Shown here: piece after piece, positions 13,553 through 26,885 of the stretch
How positions within the stretch are numbered: the first letter of the stretch is position 1
Layout: every line of letters starts with the position of its first letter
Notes under the pieces: model-generated
Told to the model about the DNA's origin: nothing
Seen by the model: only the letters and a program-made list of their open reading frames with translations
Databases searched by the model: none
Translations under genes and position numbers: made by a program
Source of the DNA: Ananas comosus
Lineage: Eukaryota > Streptophyta > Magnoliopsida > Poales > Bromeliaceae
NCBI RefSeq assembly: GCF_001540865.1
Contig: NC_033632.1
Span: forward strand, 10,350,334-10,414,333
DNA length: 64,000 nucleotides
Direction of reading: 5' to 3'

Positions 13553-16064
13553 GTCGATGTAATATATCGAAACTTCGGTAGAGTATATCGAACTTTAGTC
13601 AAATTGACCAAAGTGTGCGAGAGAGATAGTTGGACAAAGTTCATTTAACATTCCAACAATGTTGGAAGGGTTAAAGTTGAGTTTCAAGAGAGTTAGAAAG
13701 ATTTTAACATTACTCGACGCGAATTGGGGTCGAAACGGTGCAAAACTCAAGTCTGGAGCATTGTTAATCGATAATGCATTGGAGTGGTACCGGTACCAGG
13801 CAGGCACCCGAGAACAGCAGCTCGCGGGTTTGAGTTAAAAAGGCTGTTAAACCGGTGACACCCCTGGTGCGTACCGGTACCAGGTCTGTTACCCGAGGAG
13901 GCAGCTCTCGGGTTTGGCTGCTGCATAACAGTTAAACCGGTGACAAAATCCCGCGTACCGGTATGCAGTGCCCCTCGCAGCAGGTTGAGTTTGCTGCAAA
14001 TAAAAAAAATGGAGGGTTTATTTGCAAATGTGACAGCCTATAAATGACCCCACACCTCTCCTCTCGTGTTCACAGCAGTGAACTCACTTTTCTCTCATTT
14101 CTCTCCCTCTCTCTCTCTAGGAGCTCTCCCCCAAGGCTAAAGAAAGAGATTGGAAGAGATCAAGAGGAGATTTTGGGAGCTTTTGAAGGCTTTGGACTCT
14201 CCTACAAGGTGGAGTTTGGAGAGCTAGTAGGTTAAGGTGAGATTTCATGCAAGATAGATGGTAGGGTTTGGTTTTATACCCTAAATCTTTTGGTTTTGAT
14301 CTTTGTGCAAGACTAGAAACCTAGTGGAGGCCATGGAATCCATGAAAACTCATGTTTTCTCATGTGCTCTCATGGTGGATTTCTAGGATTTGCTTTAAAA
14401 GCCCTAGGGATGGTTCAAATGATCTAGAAATAATTTTAGATGGATTCTTAGAGGATTCTAAGCTTGTTCTTGCTTAGTTCAAAGATCAAACTAAGGTATA
14501 AGGCTATATGACATTAATAAGGCACTAAAATTGGGGCTTTTGCCCTAGGTTGGTTTAAAGACAAATTGACCTTGTAGAAACCAAATTGAGGATATTTCTA
14601 ACTTGTTGGTAGACTCGGTTCGCCAATCTGACGAGTCTACACAATGATATTGGGAAAAAAGTCTAATTTGGCTTCGCTTTGCCGCAGGCGAGAGAATAGA
14701 AGCCCAAAAATCACGAGATTTGAACCGTAGCACCTTTTCAACCATACGAGGTAGGTGGTGCTTTCCGAAATCGATAAATTTTCTTTTATATCTAAAGTGT
14801 CATTTCTTTAACATAGGCTATATATGATCATTATGCATTGTAGAGTTGACCGAGATATCTTATTTGCATGCTTGTAGTATAAAGATGCATATGTGAATGT
14901 TGAATAAAGTGGAAACCCTATGTATGTACGAATGGTGACAAAGACCTAGATGAGGTAAAGAACAAAATGACATTATGACATATGGATTGTGTGGCATTAG
15001 TAAACACATAGAATGTCATTAATGAGTTTTGAATGCTAGAGTTGAACACTTAGTATGTGTGGCATTAATGAATGCTTGTGAATGAGTATAAAGAACATGT
15101 AGTGCAAATGACAATAATGAAAGTTAAAGAATACAAGTAAAGTTAGATAGTTGATATTATGACATAACAATCTTAAAGTTAAGGGTCATATGAGCATTGT
15201 ATCCTTATAGTGAAGGATTGGATTGAACTTGGTATCCTTAAAGTTAAGGATTGATCATACTCGCCTATAAGTCTTGGCTCGAAGGGTGGTAGCTCCCCCT
15301 CGAGCGATGAGCTCCGGAGTATCATCACCGGGTTAGTGTTGCCCAAAGGACGGTCCCGTCGGGAGGAAGCTTAGGGCCCGATAGTAGGGATCGGAATTGG
15401 TAAATTATTGGTTGAGGCGAAACCTACGGGTTAACCAAAAGGACCGGGAATTAATTGGAAAGTAGATCTTGCATTCATCATGAGCATTCTATTTGAGCAT
15501 AGCATTGATTATATTGTTCAGGCATATTAGTTGCATTTGTTTAGTTGGTTACTATCTATCTATTCTTCTATTATACCTGATTTAGACCTAGTCGGAAAGT
15601 CGGCGAGGTGGGCGGCCGAACCCACTGGAAACTTTGTTGTAGTTCTCATCCCCCTTTTTCCACAGAGCCGGGACCGAGTGAGCCGGCCGACGATGGTAGT
15701 AAAGGTATTGCGCCATAGACAGGGACCACCCGTATTGGTTATATTTTTGTGTTGTTGCATACCCTTTATATATCATCTTTTGTACTTTGATGATTATAGT
15801 TGTATGAATGATGCAAATGTATTAATGAAAGAATGTAAAGAGTTCTATTTTCGGGAATATGTGATGTAAAAAAGAAATGATGCAAAGAATATAAAAGAAT
15901 ACAAATGTTGAACTCATGTATGTGGTTAAAATTAATCATATTACTTGTATGTTGTTTAGTTAGTACTTTCACTTTGGCTATTGCTTGCCCTCGTGCAAGC
16001 CAAGTATATTTATGTTTCAGCTGTGCAATTTATATACTTGATCTGTACTTGTTGTCGAGGCTTG

Positions 16065-19000
16065 TGTAAGGACTGAGATTTTGACAGTGTAGCTGAACTC
16101 TCTGTTGACGATGTTTTTGTGTGTAATTTAATTACATAGCACTCGTCAAGTTTCGGAAGAAAACAAGCTAGAATGGAGAAGTTACGCGACCAGGACTGAT
16201 GACTTAAAGTGAATAGTAACTCCGGCTTTTCGGATGAGCCAGTGAGTAAAGAAGGGTTCTGGTGCGTATTGGACTCTGAACATAGGACTCCAATAGCTCA
16301 TTTCGAACGGCTCAACTATTCTGAACCCAATGGCACTGACGGAATTGGGCTCTGATGCTCGGTTGTCGGGAAAAAGCGGTTTGATTGATTTCACATATAT
16401 TAATATAGGTGGTTATATGGTGGTATGTAATGAGGGTGGGTTTTGTCGCAAATCTGTGATCAAATCGGATGAAACGAAATTGTAGTTTTGATGCCCTCAT
16501 CATGCTGAACACGATGGCGCAGTCGGATCAAAAATCCGACGGACGGATCACCGGATATTTCTTGATGATCGGGAAGGGGTCGATTGTGGCAAATCGGATA
16601 CTTCGCAATAGTCTTGATATTTTATGTAGCGATTTGCGCGGGATCAGTCTTGGAGATGCATTCGTGCATTTTACACGTGCTAGCAGGGTCTGAACTAAAA
16701 ATATTTAGCTTTGGAGGACATTTAAGCATAATGCCGCTTGTATATAAGTTGCGACTAGGTTTTCGTTGCATGAAACCCTAGATCTAGCCGACCCAAATGC
16801 CTAGCTATGCCCTAGTCTTCACCAGCCAGCTCCTGCCCTAGCCTTGCGCGCACCCCGGCCGCCGGCAATCTCCCCCGGCCGCCGGAAAAGCTTGGGTGGC
16901 CTCTCCTCCACCATATTCTCTACCTAACCACCATAGATCACCCTTCATCTCTGTCGTGGGCCTCAGGGAGAGATCCACTAGCCTCAGGCCTCTTCCCTGG
17001 CTACAACCCTAACCCCGGCGCCGTCCCTGCCGCAGCCGAGCGCCGCTACCACCGCCCTGGCTAGTTGCGGCCAGATCTGAGCAGATCTGGCCGAGGTTGT
17101 GGGATCTCCTCCTCCTCGCCCCGCTGCCGCTCGGGATTGGAAGCACCACTCTCCTCGAACTCCCCGGCACCGTCCCTGCTAGCCGTCGCTGCCCGCATGC
17201 GCCGCCGGCGCCGTCGGGACCATCCGCGACCATCTTCTGCAGACCCCAGTGGTCCCTGTGGGTTGCCGGCCACCGCCCTGCTTCATGCGGCCGCCCAGCA
17301 GACTCGAGCTGAGGCCCGCGCAGCCTCTGGTCCTCGCATCGCCGCCGCCTTCGAGCATCTAGGCCGTCCTCCCTCAGCCTCAGGTGACATGCCACCGTCG
17401 CCCCGGTGCACCTCCGGCCACCGCGGGACCGCCGCTGCTTCCCTGGGCCCGAGCCAAGCCCGTGCGGGCTCGGGTTGCTCCTGAGCCGCCGTCGCCGTCC
17501 TCCGTCACCGACCGACCTGAGTGCTGGCCTCCCCTGGTTGGCCGGACCCGTCCGCCGCCAGCTAACTCGCCGCCGGAGCTCCCTGTCAACCGTTCTGAGC
17601 CCATGCTCTCCTCGGGTTGTGCAACGAGGGCATCGTTGCCCGCCGTCGTCGCCTGTTGACGCGAGCCCCGGCCCTCTCTGACTTGGCGCACCTACCCCTG
17701 GCCGGCCTGCCCACCGTCCGGCCGTCGCCGGCCACCCTCGAGCCCTGCCTAGCTCCGGTAAGCTAGTATTGCAATTATTGTGCACTGTTTGGAGATGTGT
17801 ATACTGTTCCGGCGACCCGAGGCTGTTCCGATGCCTCCGGAAGTGAGCACGGTGATCGTCAGTCAGTGCTGATCACAGTGCTCACCTCAATTGGGGTCAA
17901 CGAGAGTCGAATGTGTTATTTTGAAGTGTTTTAGTTTCAACGCACAGTTTTCGCTAAAGTTCGCGTCGCTCGTGCGCTTGCCACAGTGGCCAGCAGTGCT
18001 CCGAAAGGTGAGCATGGTCTCCGGCACATCGAGACCTGTCAGCGGGTGTCCCGGCTCGGCTGAATGAGCATCGGTTTACGCTGTCGGGCCATAAAACCCC
18101 GAAAATTGCGTGAAATAATGCGATTTCACGTAATAGGGAGGGTTTTTATGCATTTGTGCTTAATGTGGTTGCTGTGGGTAGTGTGTAGGAAGAGTGGGTG
18201 ACCTCTGGACTGATCGTCCAAGGCCCCAAGCCTTTGCGAAAATCGAAAAGTGATTTCCGGAGCGTTTTTCGACAAAATCCGCTGACGGAACGCGTTTTCG
18301 GTTCGGAACTCTTCCGACGATACTTCATGATGAGTTGTTTAGTCGCTGAGCCTTGTTGGCTGGTCACTCGCGTCATTTCGAGGGTTTAGAAATGATGGAT
18401 GAGCGACGGCGGGTTCCGGTGTCAAAATAGACACTTTTGGGAACCCGGATCCGAACGATTATCCGACGATAATTGTTTGGAGACGATATTTTGTTTTTGC
18501 TGCCAAGTCACACTAAAATAGGTGTTTTGTGGTAGCGGATGACTCGTATCTTGAGTCGGTGTGTCCCGGGACAGTTCGTGGGTCCCGGCGGAGTTCCGGT
18601 GAGGTTTTCGGGACTTCCGGCGTGTACGGCAATCGGTTTGGGAAACTGATTTCCGTGGGTTTATTTGTGGGGTTATGTGTTTAGTATTTTTTAGTTGTGG
18701 GTTAGATATTAACCCGATGGACCCTCCGTAGGTCCGGTTGTCTTTCTTTTGCAGTCAGGAGATAGACGTGACATCCTTACAGGTGGATACTTCAATCCGA
18801 CGTTGGTACAGTGGTGCACGCTCAGTGATGGTTTCTTACCCTTGCTCTTTTGTTATTATCCATGCATATATTATATGTTGAGCTTTGCACCTCTATTGTT
18901 TACATTACACTCTACTCAGATGTTCCCATGCTTAGTATCAGGTGTAGGAGTAGAGTAGTCTATCTATTTGTGATACCTATGATCGGGTTGGTCGATCCTC

Positions 19001-20681
19001 GTACTTCGTATTAGTGACCTGGTTGGTCGATTCTCGTATTTCGTATTGGTGACCTGGTTGGTGGTTTCTTGTACTTCGTATTAGTGACCTGGTTGGTCGA
19101 TTCTCGTACTTCGTATTGGTGACCTAGTTGGTGGTTTCTTGTACCTCGTATCAGTGACCTGGTTGGTCGGTTCTTTGACTTCTGTTGTCCGATGACCGTT
19201 GAGGTCGGTGTACCCTGAGGGGTAGGATTGTCGGCTAGTGGCTGACGGTAGTTCCAGATTATAGTGATACATTCCTGTGATCTATTGGTTGGTTCTTATA
19301 TCTATACTTTAGTTGACCTATCGAGCAGTATTTCCATACTTTTGAGAGGATGTAGAGTCGTTCCATCCTAGTTGACCTGAGTGGTCGGTTTTTGTGCTTC
19401 CTTACAGTTGATAACCTATACGGTCGGTGAGCCCTGTGGGCAGGATTGTCGACTGGTTGCCGACGGTTGACCTTTGAGCATATCAGCATTGATCGCCCGA
19501 GACTCGTTCGCATTTCACGAACACCGGCGGTCTGATCCACCGCAAGGGGTGTTCTTTTTCGGAAAAGTGGTTGCAGGTGTTAACCCGTGAGCCCAAGAGG
19601 GGTTACATGCATGGTAGAGTGGCATTAGTACTGTCAGGAGGTTTGCGGTGCGGACCTCCAGGGCACAGGCTTGAGGTTTAGGTACGGACCAACAGAGCAG
19701 CAGATTTCAGATTGGGTATATTTGGTCTATACATCCAGTTGACGCATATGTCTATAGTAGCAGTCGTTGCATGCATACTTACAGTTCTTACTTTACAGTT
19801 GTCTTGCTACTATAGTAGATATTTATGTATGCTTTCTGTTCTAGTTACAATAGCGGTAGCCGTTATTCAGTATAGTTCCTACTTTCTTTCAGTTTATTAC
19901 TACTGTATTCAGTATATCTGCTCATTACCTTATTTATCTCTTTCTGATCCGGTGAGTACTCTTCGCCTTCATCGGCTTGCGGAACCCACTGGGAGGGGAG
20001 ACATGTTTACATGTTCTCACCTCCCCCACCATTTTTCAAGTATTGCGGGCCGTGAGTTTGAGACGAGACGTGAGACACGTGGATAGCTGTCGATAGAACT
20101 TCTGACCCGGTTTGTGTAGTTTAGTTACTACCTTTGTTATTTCTGTTGATATAACTTAGACATCTATATGGTTCAGTATTTCATTATGTTTAATTATTCA
20201 AGATTTCAGTTGGTTTTTCGAATGAGATAAAGATTTCTGAATTTTTGTAAAAAGGAAAGGTTTTCTACCCCTCGTGGTAGCGTGTTTTAAAAAGAAAAGG
20301 TTTCCGTGTGGGAAACAGCTTTCAAAAGAGTTTTCTCATATTTTTCTTGAATTAGTATTTCAAAATAAGTTTCTGGGGAGGAAATGTTTCAACTGATAGT
20401 TGTGGATTTATATTCAGATCTATGCTTATGAACCTGTGGTGAATGGTGTATGGATATTGAATGTATGATGACTTGTATATTCATTTAATTGTGGTTGTAT
20501 CATGTTTTACATTTTGTACTTGTGCGACGCCGTGCAAATACAGGGGAGACTTTGTCCGTGTGAACAGTGGAGTCCCTGTATTTGTGGCGGATCGGCATAC
20601 CCTGGGGTCAGGTTTTCAAAAAAAAAAACTCTAGTCACTTCCGCTGTATTTTCAAACTAAAAGGGACCCCGGGGCGTGACA
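16065..20681 (+). mobile_element. Solo LTR B, 4.6 kb, nested in LTR A
   Basis: Starts TGTAAGGACTGAG and ends ACCCCGGGGCGTGACA. Both sides carry GCTTG (16060-16064 and 20682-20686), a perfect 5-bp duplication, so the insertion into LTR A is unambiguous. It contains a TATA box (TATATAAGTTGCG, 16739 on) followed by a start-site region and an unusually GC-rich stretch at about 16790-17760, then a 35-bp minisatellite near 19 kb and the family GAACCCACTGGGAGGGG block near 19981. The long overlapping open frames in the GC-rich part (258 codons minus, 139 plus) look like composition artefacts. A 5' fragment of the same LTR family lies at 45200-45673. Confidence 0.85.
18976..19190 (+). repeat. 35-bp minisatellite inside LTR B
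   Basis: About six tandem copies of a 35-base unit beginning TGACCTGGTTGGTCGATTCT, with unit starts at 19015, 19050, 19085, 19120 and 19155 and partial units at the edges. Two unit variants (GGTCGATTCTCG and GGTGGTTTCTTG) alternate in part, suggesting that a 70-base dimer was amplified. Confidence 0.85.
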
Positions 20682-22626
20682 GCTTGGGCGAACAGGGGAG
20701 GTGCTGTCCGTTCGACGTCTGTTCGACGTGCCCGAACCGATCAAATAGGCCGGGCTTGGAGCGTGACAGTCGAACTAATACAACAATGTTATAAATGATG
20801 TAATTTACGCTATTTACAGTTGAGCAATGCTAGAGCTACAACCTATTTTGCATTGTAATCTTGCAACCCTCGAATCCATGAACCTCTTCTTCTTTATTTC
20901 TCATGTTACCATCTATTTTTTCACCTAAAAAAGGGCGCGTTTGGTTCGCGTTATCTTTTTAAGATACCCAGTAATCCAATCGGAATGTCAAAATATGACA
21001 ATATTTGGCTAAATACATTAAGTAATATATTTGGTAATTTTAAATTCACTTGGTAATGAGATTAATCCCAAAGTGCTAATCATATTCCATTGGGAGAGGG
21101 TAGGTATCTCACATTAATTATTCGGGTAATGTTAAATTTTTTTAACCTAACCTATTATTTCCTCCCTCCCACGTTTGAGAACCTATCCCCGATCTCCTCT
21201 CACACCATGCGAGACTCTCCCCAACCTCTTCTCTCGACCTAGGGTACCATGCCATGATCATCTCCACCAATCGCAAGGGCATCGCTCGCCATCTAGGGTT
21301 TCCTTACTCCAGAACAAGGTTCGTTAGATAATTTCGTCTCCATTTTCTTTTCCCATTTCAAATCCCAATTCCTTTTTTTTTTGATTTTTTTGATGGATTT
21401 ATTATTATGCGACGAGCAAAATTTTTCTAGTTTGTATTGATGCTATAAAATGTTGTTTAAATAGGTTTAGTGCATTATTTATTTTGATTTTGAATGGATT
21501 TATTGTTTAAATGAGTTTTTATTCTATTAGTTTTGATTTGGATGGGTTTATTGGTTAATTAGTTTAGATTTTGCATGGATTTGTTGTTCAATGCATGTTT
21601 TTCCAGTTTATAATTGTATCCTCTGATTTCCTGCAGTATTATTTTCATAATAAAAACTTTGATTTGGTTAATAATTTCACGCTGCACATTTTCATCAATC
21701 TATAAAATAAATAAAAAGTGAGCTTAGAATTAATCAACCATAAATAACAGAGAGTAACCAAAAGTATGCAATGAAAGAGCACTTGATTTGAAGGAATAGG
21801 TTCAATTGCAACCTTAAATGTGTAAAGGGATATCTGCCTTGGTGAAAATAGAAGGAGAAGTATGAAGGTGATAATCAAACAATAAAATAAGATATTCTCT
21901 CTGTAGAAGTTGCGTTAGATCCACGGTTACTATTTTTCTTACTATATTGCACTTTGTTTGCCAAGAAGCTCAATGACAGCAATACACAAGTCACGCTTCA
22001 AGGATGATTTACTTCATTCTAGTGTCACTATTTTTAGAAATTTAGATAATCTTAACTAATTGTTAATGTCTAAACATATAGTAGTCGTAATTTTTGCCGC
22101 TAAATTGAGCTGATTAAATAGATTCTATGCTTTTGTAGGTAGATTCTTTCTTGAGTATGAATGTTGTGCATGATATTGGTAAATCAGTACGCCGTCAGAT
22201 TCATGAATCTCATAGTCAAGTTGCAGAAGCTTTCATACACATAGGTAGCTAATTGATCTTTTATCTGAAAGATTCAGTATTTTTTGAGAATATTTGTTAT
22301 TCCTAGGTAATTAACATCATGCTTTTGAATATGCTAGAAAAGTTGCTTTATTAATTTGAACAAATGAATAAGTTAATTCTCTGATAGTAATAAAAGAAAG
22401 TTGAGTTGAATTTTTCTTTCTATTTGAACAGATGAATAACTACTTTTTTAATTTAGTTTGACAGAATTTTTCTTTCTATTTTCTTTATTTTAGTTGTGTT
22501 GAAGGTGGATCTAACTTCAAAAAAGTTCCTGCTCGTGGTCGTGAGCATTATAATGATATATATGGAGGTGATTAGATTATTGCTACTTTAAAATTAGTGG
22601 TTGTACTCTTTTATGTTAGACAATAC

Positions 22627-23191
22627 ATGAGACACCGTTGGGGAGGAAGACTAGCATTACAAAGGCACTTCATAAGACATATAAATATTAGGAGAATAAT
22701 TTAAGACAATGATCTGGCATGTTATGAGAACACTCGTATGGATCGAAGAGCATTTCATGCACTTTGTGACCTTCTATCGACTGTTGGGAGATTAAGCGGG
22801 ACCTAAAATATGGCAATAGAGGAAATAGTTTCTTTCTTTCTACATATTATTGCACATGATATAAAGAATATGTTAATTAAAAAGCAATTTGTCAGATTAG
22901 GTGAGACAATAAGTAGACATTTTAGTAATGTCTTAATTGCTATCTTGCGATGCCATGAAATATTACTAAGAAAGCCTAAACCAATTTCTGAGAACTCAAC
23001 TGATGAAAGGTAGAAGTGGTTTAAGATATAGCTCCTTTTTTTTTATTGAATCAACTAAAAATTATATAGTTAGTTTCAATATGCAAACAACAACGCACAA
23101 TTTTAATATGCAGAATTGTCTTGGTGCACTAGATGGAACTCATATCCTTGTTCATGTCCCTGTAGTTGATAGGACTAGATATCGAAATAGA
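22627..23191 (+). pseudogene. PIF/Harbinger transposase, 5' part (broken)
   Basis: The frame from 22627 reads MRHRWGGRLALQRHF, then passes two in-frame stops before a 67-codon open stretch from 22810 ending in PISENSTDER. In the family this last region is followed by an aromatic-rich WKxFK stretch; here a TAG replaces the first Trp. The next coding block begins after an AG acceptor near 23112 with NCLGALDGTHILVHVP, which carries the first catalytic Asp (LDGTH). The intervening 80 bases or so look like an intron. Coding sequence is then cut after YRNR by the copia insertion. In the living family the protein cuts and re-inserts the element with its partner Myb-like protein. Three lesions plus the insertion make it non-functional. 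Confidence 0.85.
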
Positions 23192-23882
23192 TGTTGGGGA
23201 AAACCGCAACGAAAAATCTGATTGTGACTAAAATCTAACTAATTTTGTGATAAAATTAATAAATTTGACTTATAGATAATCGCTAAATCCCAAAAATTGT
23301 GGAAGAATAATATCAAACAATTTGATCCGGAAGCGTACGAGGCACTGCCCTAAGGCGTGTATTCTCGTCCTTCGTGCGGGATTAATCGAAAACACCGCCC
23401 CAAGGTACAACCGGAATTCTTTCTCCTACGGACACGAACGTGGAAGAGGTTGACGGAGACTCTTTCAACACCCGATGATAAAAGAATCAAATCAAATGGA
23501 TTAAAACAACAGAAAAATAAACAACTCTCAATAGTATTTTAATTTTCACTTTCTCTTTCTTTTTTTTGTCTTTCTTCTCAAGCAAGCTTTCTCAATGTCA
23601 TAACCAACTCATGAATAGTGGAGCCTTTTTATAATAAACAAAGGGTTAAAATTTGAACGTTGCACTTTGGAACGTTGTGGAACGTTCGTCCGCTTCTCGC
23701 ACACGAGTGCGAGCGGAGAGGGACCGCGCGTGTAACGGTGCGCACGAGGCGCAAGCCGAAATGTCTACAATAAAAACTTAGGTTAAATAATAATAAAATA
23801 CCAAAATAATAATAATAATAATAAATTAATGAATTAAAAATAAAATAATAATTATTGAAAAATTTTGAATTTTTTACCAACA
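23192..23882 (-). repeat. 3' LTR of the copia element
   Basis: A 691-bp LTR with TG...CA ends when read on the minus strand from 23882. It has an (AAT)n tract near 23810 of about five units, against about fifteen in the other LTR. Differences from the other LTR in the GC-rich block at 23690-23760 are mostly C/T or G/A transitions, as expected from decay of methylated cytosines. Confidence 0.85.
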
Positions 23883-24474
23883 ATCCCCCACAAAAATTTA
23901 AAATTTTTGAAATAAGAATTAAACTCAAAAACAAAATAAATAAATAAATCACCGGGTGTTTGTACTATGCAATAGGTAAGGTGTCTTTAAGGACTTAAAC
24001 CTACTTAGTGTGTAAGCAGTTTCCATCAGAAGGATTCGGAGTGAACCAGGTCTTGAACTACATTCCTTTGACCCTGACTTCAGCTACCACACACAGAGTA
24101 CAGAATTTTTTATCGCGGGTCTGTGTGTTAATGACCATGTACAGTACCTTCATTTTTCATAAGAGTTTCTATGGACAACCCACATCTCATAGCCGTGGTC
24201 ACATACGGATACTCTTATATAGGTGGTTTTCTCCAGGGATGTGTGTAGAGTCACATCTCGCGAAAATTACCGCCTCGGATCCCATTAAGAGCTGTAAGCT
24301 CAACCTCAACCACTACACAGAGCACTACTCACCATAGGGATGGAATTGGAGCTAAAGCTCTTCTATATAAATTGTAGAAAGTGCTTTTTTGCCAACCTGA
24401 CAGCTTGTTTTTACCACATTGAACCTTATTCAAGGCATCTTCTATCACAAAGGTTGAGTTTCCACTACAGGAAG

Positions 24475-26884
24475 TGTCACGCCCCGGATTACTCGTTCCC
24501 CGGGAGCGCCGACAAATCCGCCGTATACAAAGAAATTTTTCCTGTATACGAAGCGATAGCTGTACCTGTAAATCAAACAATACTACAAACAGTAGTATAG
24601 AGCTGCTAGGAGAAACAGAAGAAAACCAAACCGAGTTCCATATACATATACCAGAATCCAAAATACAAAGCTACCCGCACTGGCGAGTTAAAGATAGGTA
24701 AGTACATGAACTCCAACAAAACAACTACCTGCAGTAGGGCACCTCTAGCACGGCTCGTCGGGTAGGGCTCTAACTCGCGACGCCCTTGCCTCGATCCTAA
24801 TGAGCAATAGCAGCAGCCGAAGACGATGGCTCTGCAAAAGATGAAGTAACAACAGGGCGTGAGAACTACTGTAAAAACAAGTAGTCCTCAGTGGGTACCG
24901 CCCAAAATAATATCGGTCCACCCACTAAGTCTACAGAAGCGAGCAAGAATAGTAGTAAATGCAGGAATACAATCTACCGCTATCAAACACTACACTATCA
25001 TGCTCTACACTAACCAACTGTAGGAAATGTCAACTCTGACCCAATCCAAATCGGGACTGTAAGCATACCCGTCCCCGGGACTGTGAATACACCCGTCCCT
25101 GCCCCGTTGCGACTATCGGGCTCTATCCACACTAACTGGTCCGTGGAGAGCAAGTCCAACTGGCATGAGCGACACCAACGCGAAAGCACATAGCCTGACT
25201 CCGGAGTGGCACTCGTGGGCGCTACCCAACCGAGTATGCAGCGTATCTCTGTCGAGCTCAATCAGGCTCCAACTAGCCAAAGTCAAGTGAACAGGGTCAA
25301 AACAGGTCTACAAACCAAACCCACGTGCCCTCGGCACAATCTGTGACCAAAACAAGAATCTGGGTCCACCGCTAACCCGAACGGCACCCAACGACCCGAA
25401 ACAGCCTAAACTCTGCTGAAAAATAAGCTCGGCACCCCAGCACGAGCGTAAATGCCTTCTAAACTACCCCAGGTATCCATCGCACTGATACTGCAACGAT
25501 ACAATCGAATCACGGCTCCTAGAGCTAAATCTGGTAGTTTAAGCATATGACGGGTCAAAACGCAGGTTTTCTCCTAAGTCAAAATTCAAGTCCAACATGT
25601 ATAATATAAACATTCATTTCAGCATGCTTTTATATTCATATTACGTCCAAAATGCTAATCGATGAATTAAAGCATGATATACAAAAATCGAACTATACAC
25701 GTCGACTAAACATGCACTTAGGAGCGAAACCGATGATACACCCACCTCTAGTGCAATTCCTGGCAGCAAGATGGTCTCGGATCACAAGCAACACTGCTGG
25801 AAACACCTCCAAACCAGCAACAAAGCCCCTCAAGATCTGGATATAACAAATCACCCAAAATCCAATAAAATTCATCAATTTCAGCCTTAAGCTTAGGATT
25901 TATCCAATTCCAATGTCAAAACTCACCTAATGATCTCCAATTCGGGTGAGGACAGATCCAAATCCAGCAACTACTGAAGGGTGATCAAACTCAGGTCCAA
26001 AATCCCATTGCCAACAAAGATAGCATCAAGAAAAACTCGAAAATCCCATTTTCAGCTCAAAACCAACAGCAGTCCAGAAAAACCTCAGTTCGACCAAGCT
26101 AACCTCAACCAAAATCTGCAATTCAGGGCTTCGTGGATTCCTCTGGAAGTCTAGAATCCAGCAAACCAAGTTTCGTCGAAATCCGACCTTCCTACGTCGC
26201 GCACGAGCCAAAACACTGGAGGTCGTCGCTGAAGAACTGCAGAATCAGCACTCCATCAAGCTGGATCAATGGAAGTTTGATACAATTTGACGCAAATCCG
26301 AGGGTTTGAGAGGCTAAAGGGACTTCTCTGTGAAGAAGGGAGGAAAAGAACAGCAAAGGGGCGCATTCCAACTATTTATAGTGAGGTAGAGTGATCCAAA
26401 AGACCTCAGGAACTCAAGCTGCTATCCAGTGTCCCTGCAGAAACGGGCGTTTCTGGGCGCCCGGAACCATGTTCTGGGCGACCAGAACATCCCGACTGCA
26501 CAAACCGGGCTCCTCGGCCTCTCCGCTCGCGGTGTGCTGCGCCCGTAAATGGCTCCAGCGGAACTCACCTACCGCCCTGCCACGCGTCGAAGCAAGCGAT
26601 ATTCACGATGTCGAATTTTCGGACCCACATCTGGGCGCCCGGAACATGGGATCCGAATTGGCTTCCAGTTTCAGTTAAATTCAACACTCAGTTCTCGGCG
26701 ACCCTAAAAATGTTCTGGGCGCCCGAATCTGGCAAAACTCGAGTTTTGCTTATTGGAGTGCGCCAAGTCCAATTCTGCATCCAATTCGTGCAGAATTGAC
26801 TCCGACTCAGTCCGACACTCTCCAGAGATGTCGACCAGTCACTAATACTGAAGCCAATTCTATCCAAAAGTCAGGAACACTACA
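24475..26884 (-). mobile_element. Solo LTR C, gypsy Tekay/Del-like, nested in copia
   Basis: Runs from TGTCACGCCCCGG to AACACTACA on the plus strand, flanked by GGAAG on each side (24470-24474 and 26885-26889). On the minus strand it ends CCGGGGCGTGACA, like LTR B, and carries the shared ACCCACTGAGGACTAC...TTCTCACGCCC block near 24900. No internal genes, so it is a solo LTR of 2,410 bp. The 12-base flank CACTACAGGAAG is identical on both sides because the LTR end CACTACA happens to match the left flank. Confidence 0.8.
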
Positions 26885-26885
26885 G

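Larger units (their letters stand above)
13558..20768 (+). mobile_element. Solo LTR A, Ty3/gypsy Tekay/Del-like, interrupted by LTR B
   Basis: Starts TGTAATATATCG and ends GGGCTTGGAGCGTGACA, flanked on both sides by GTCGA (13553-13557 and 20769-20773), a perfect 5-bp target-site duplication. Without LTR B and its duplicated 5 bases it is about 2.6 kb. A TATA-like TATAAATGA lies near 14040, followed by a CT-rich leader. Near 15615 a GAACCCACTGGAAAC...TTCTCATCCCC segment recurs in LTRs B and C; I associate it with long Tekay/Del-type LTRs. No primer-binding site, polypurine tract or pol genes remain, so this is a solo LTR left by recombination. Superfamily assignment is inference; the borders are seen directly. 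Confidence 0.8.

Noticed and set aside
17009..17785. 258-codon frame on the minus strand, with overlapping plus-strand frames
   Set aside because: Lies in the GC-rich part of a solo LTR; Arg/Gly-rich, no domain, and open on both strands because stop codons are rare at this composition.
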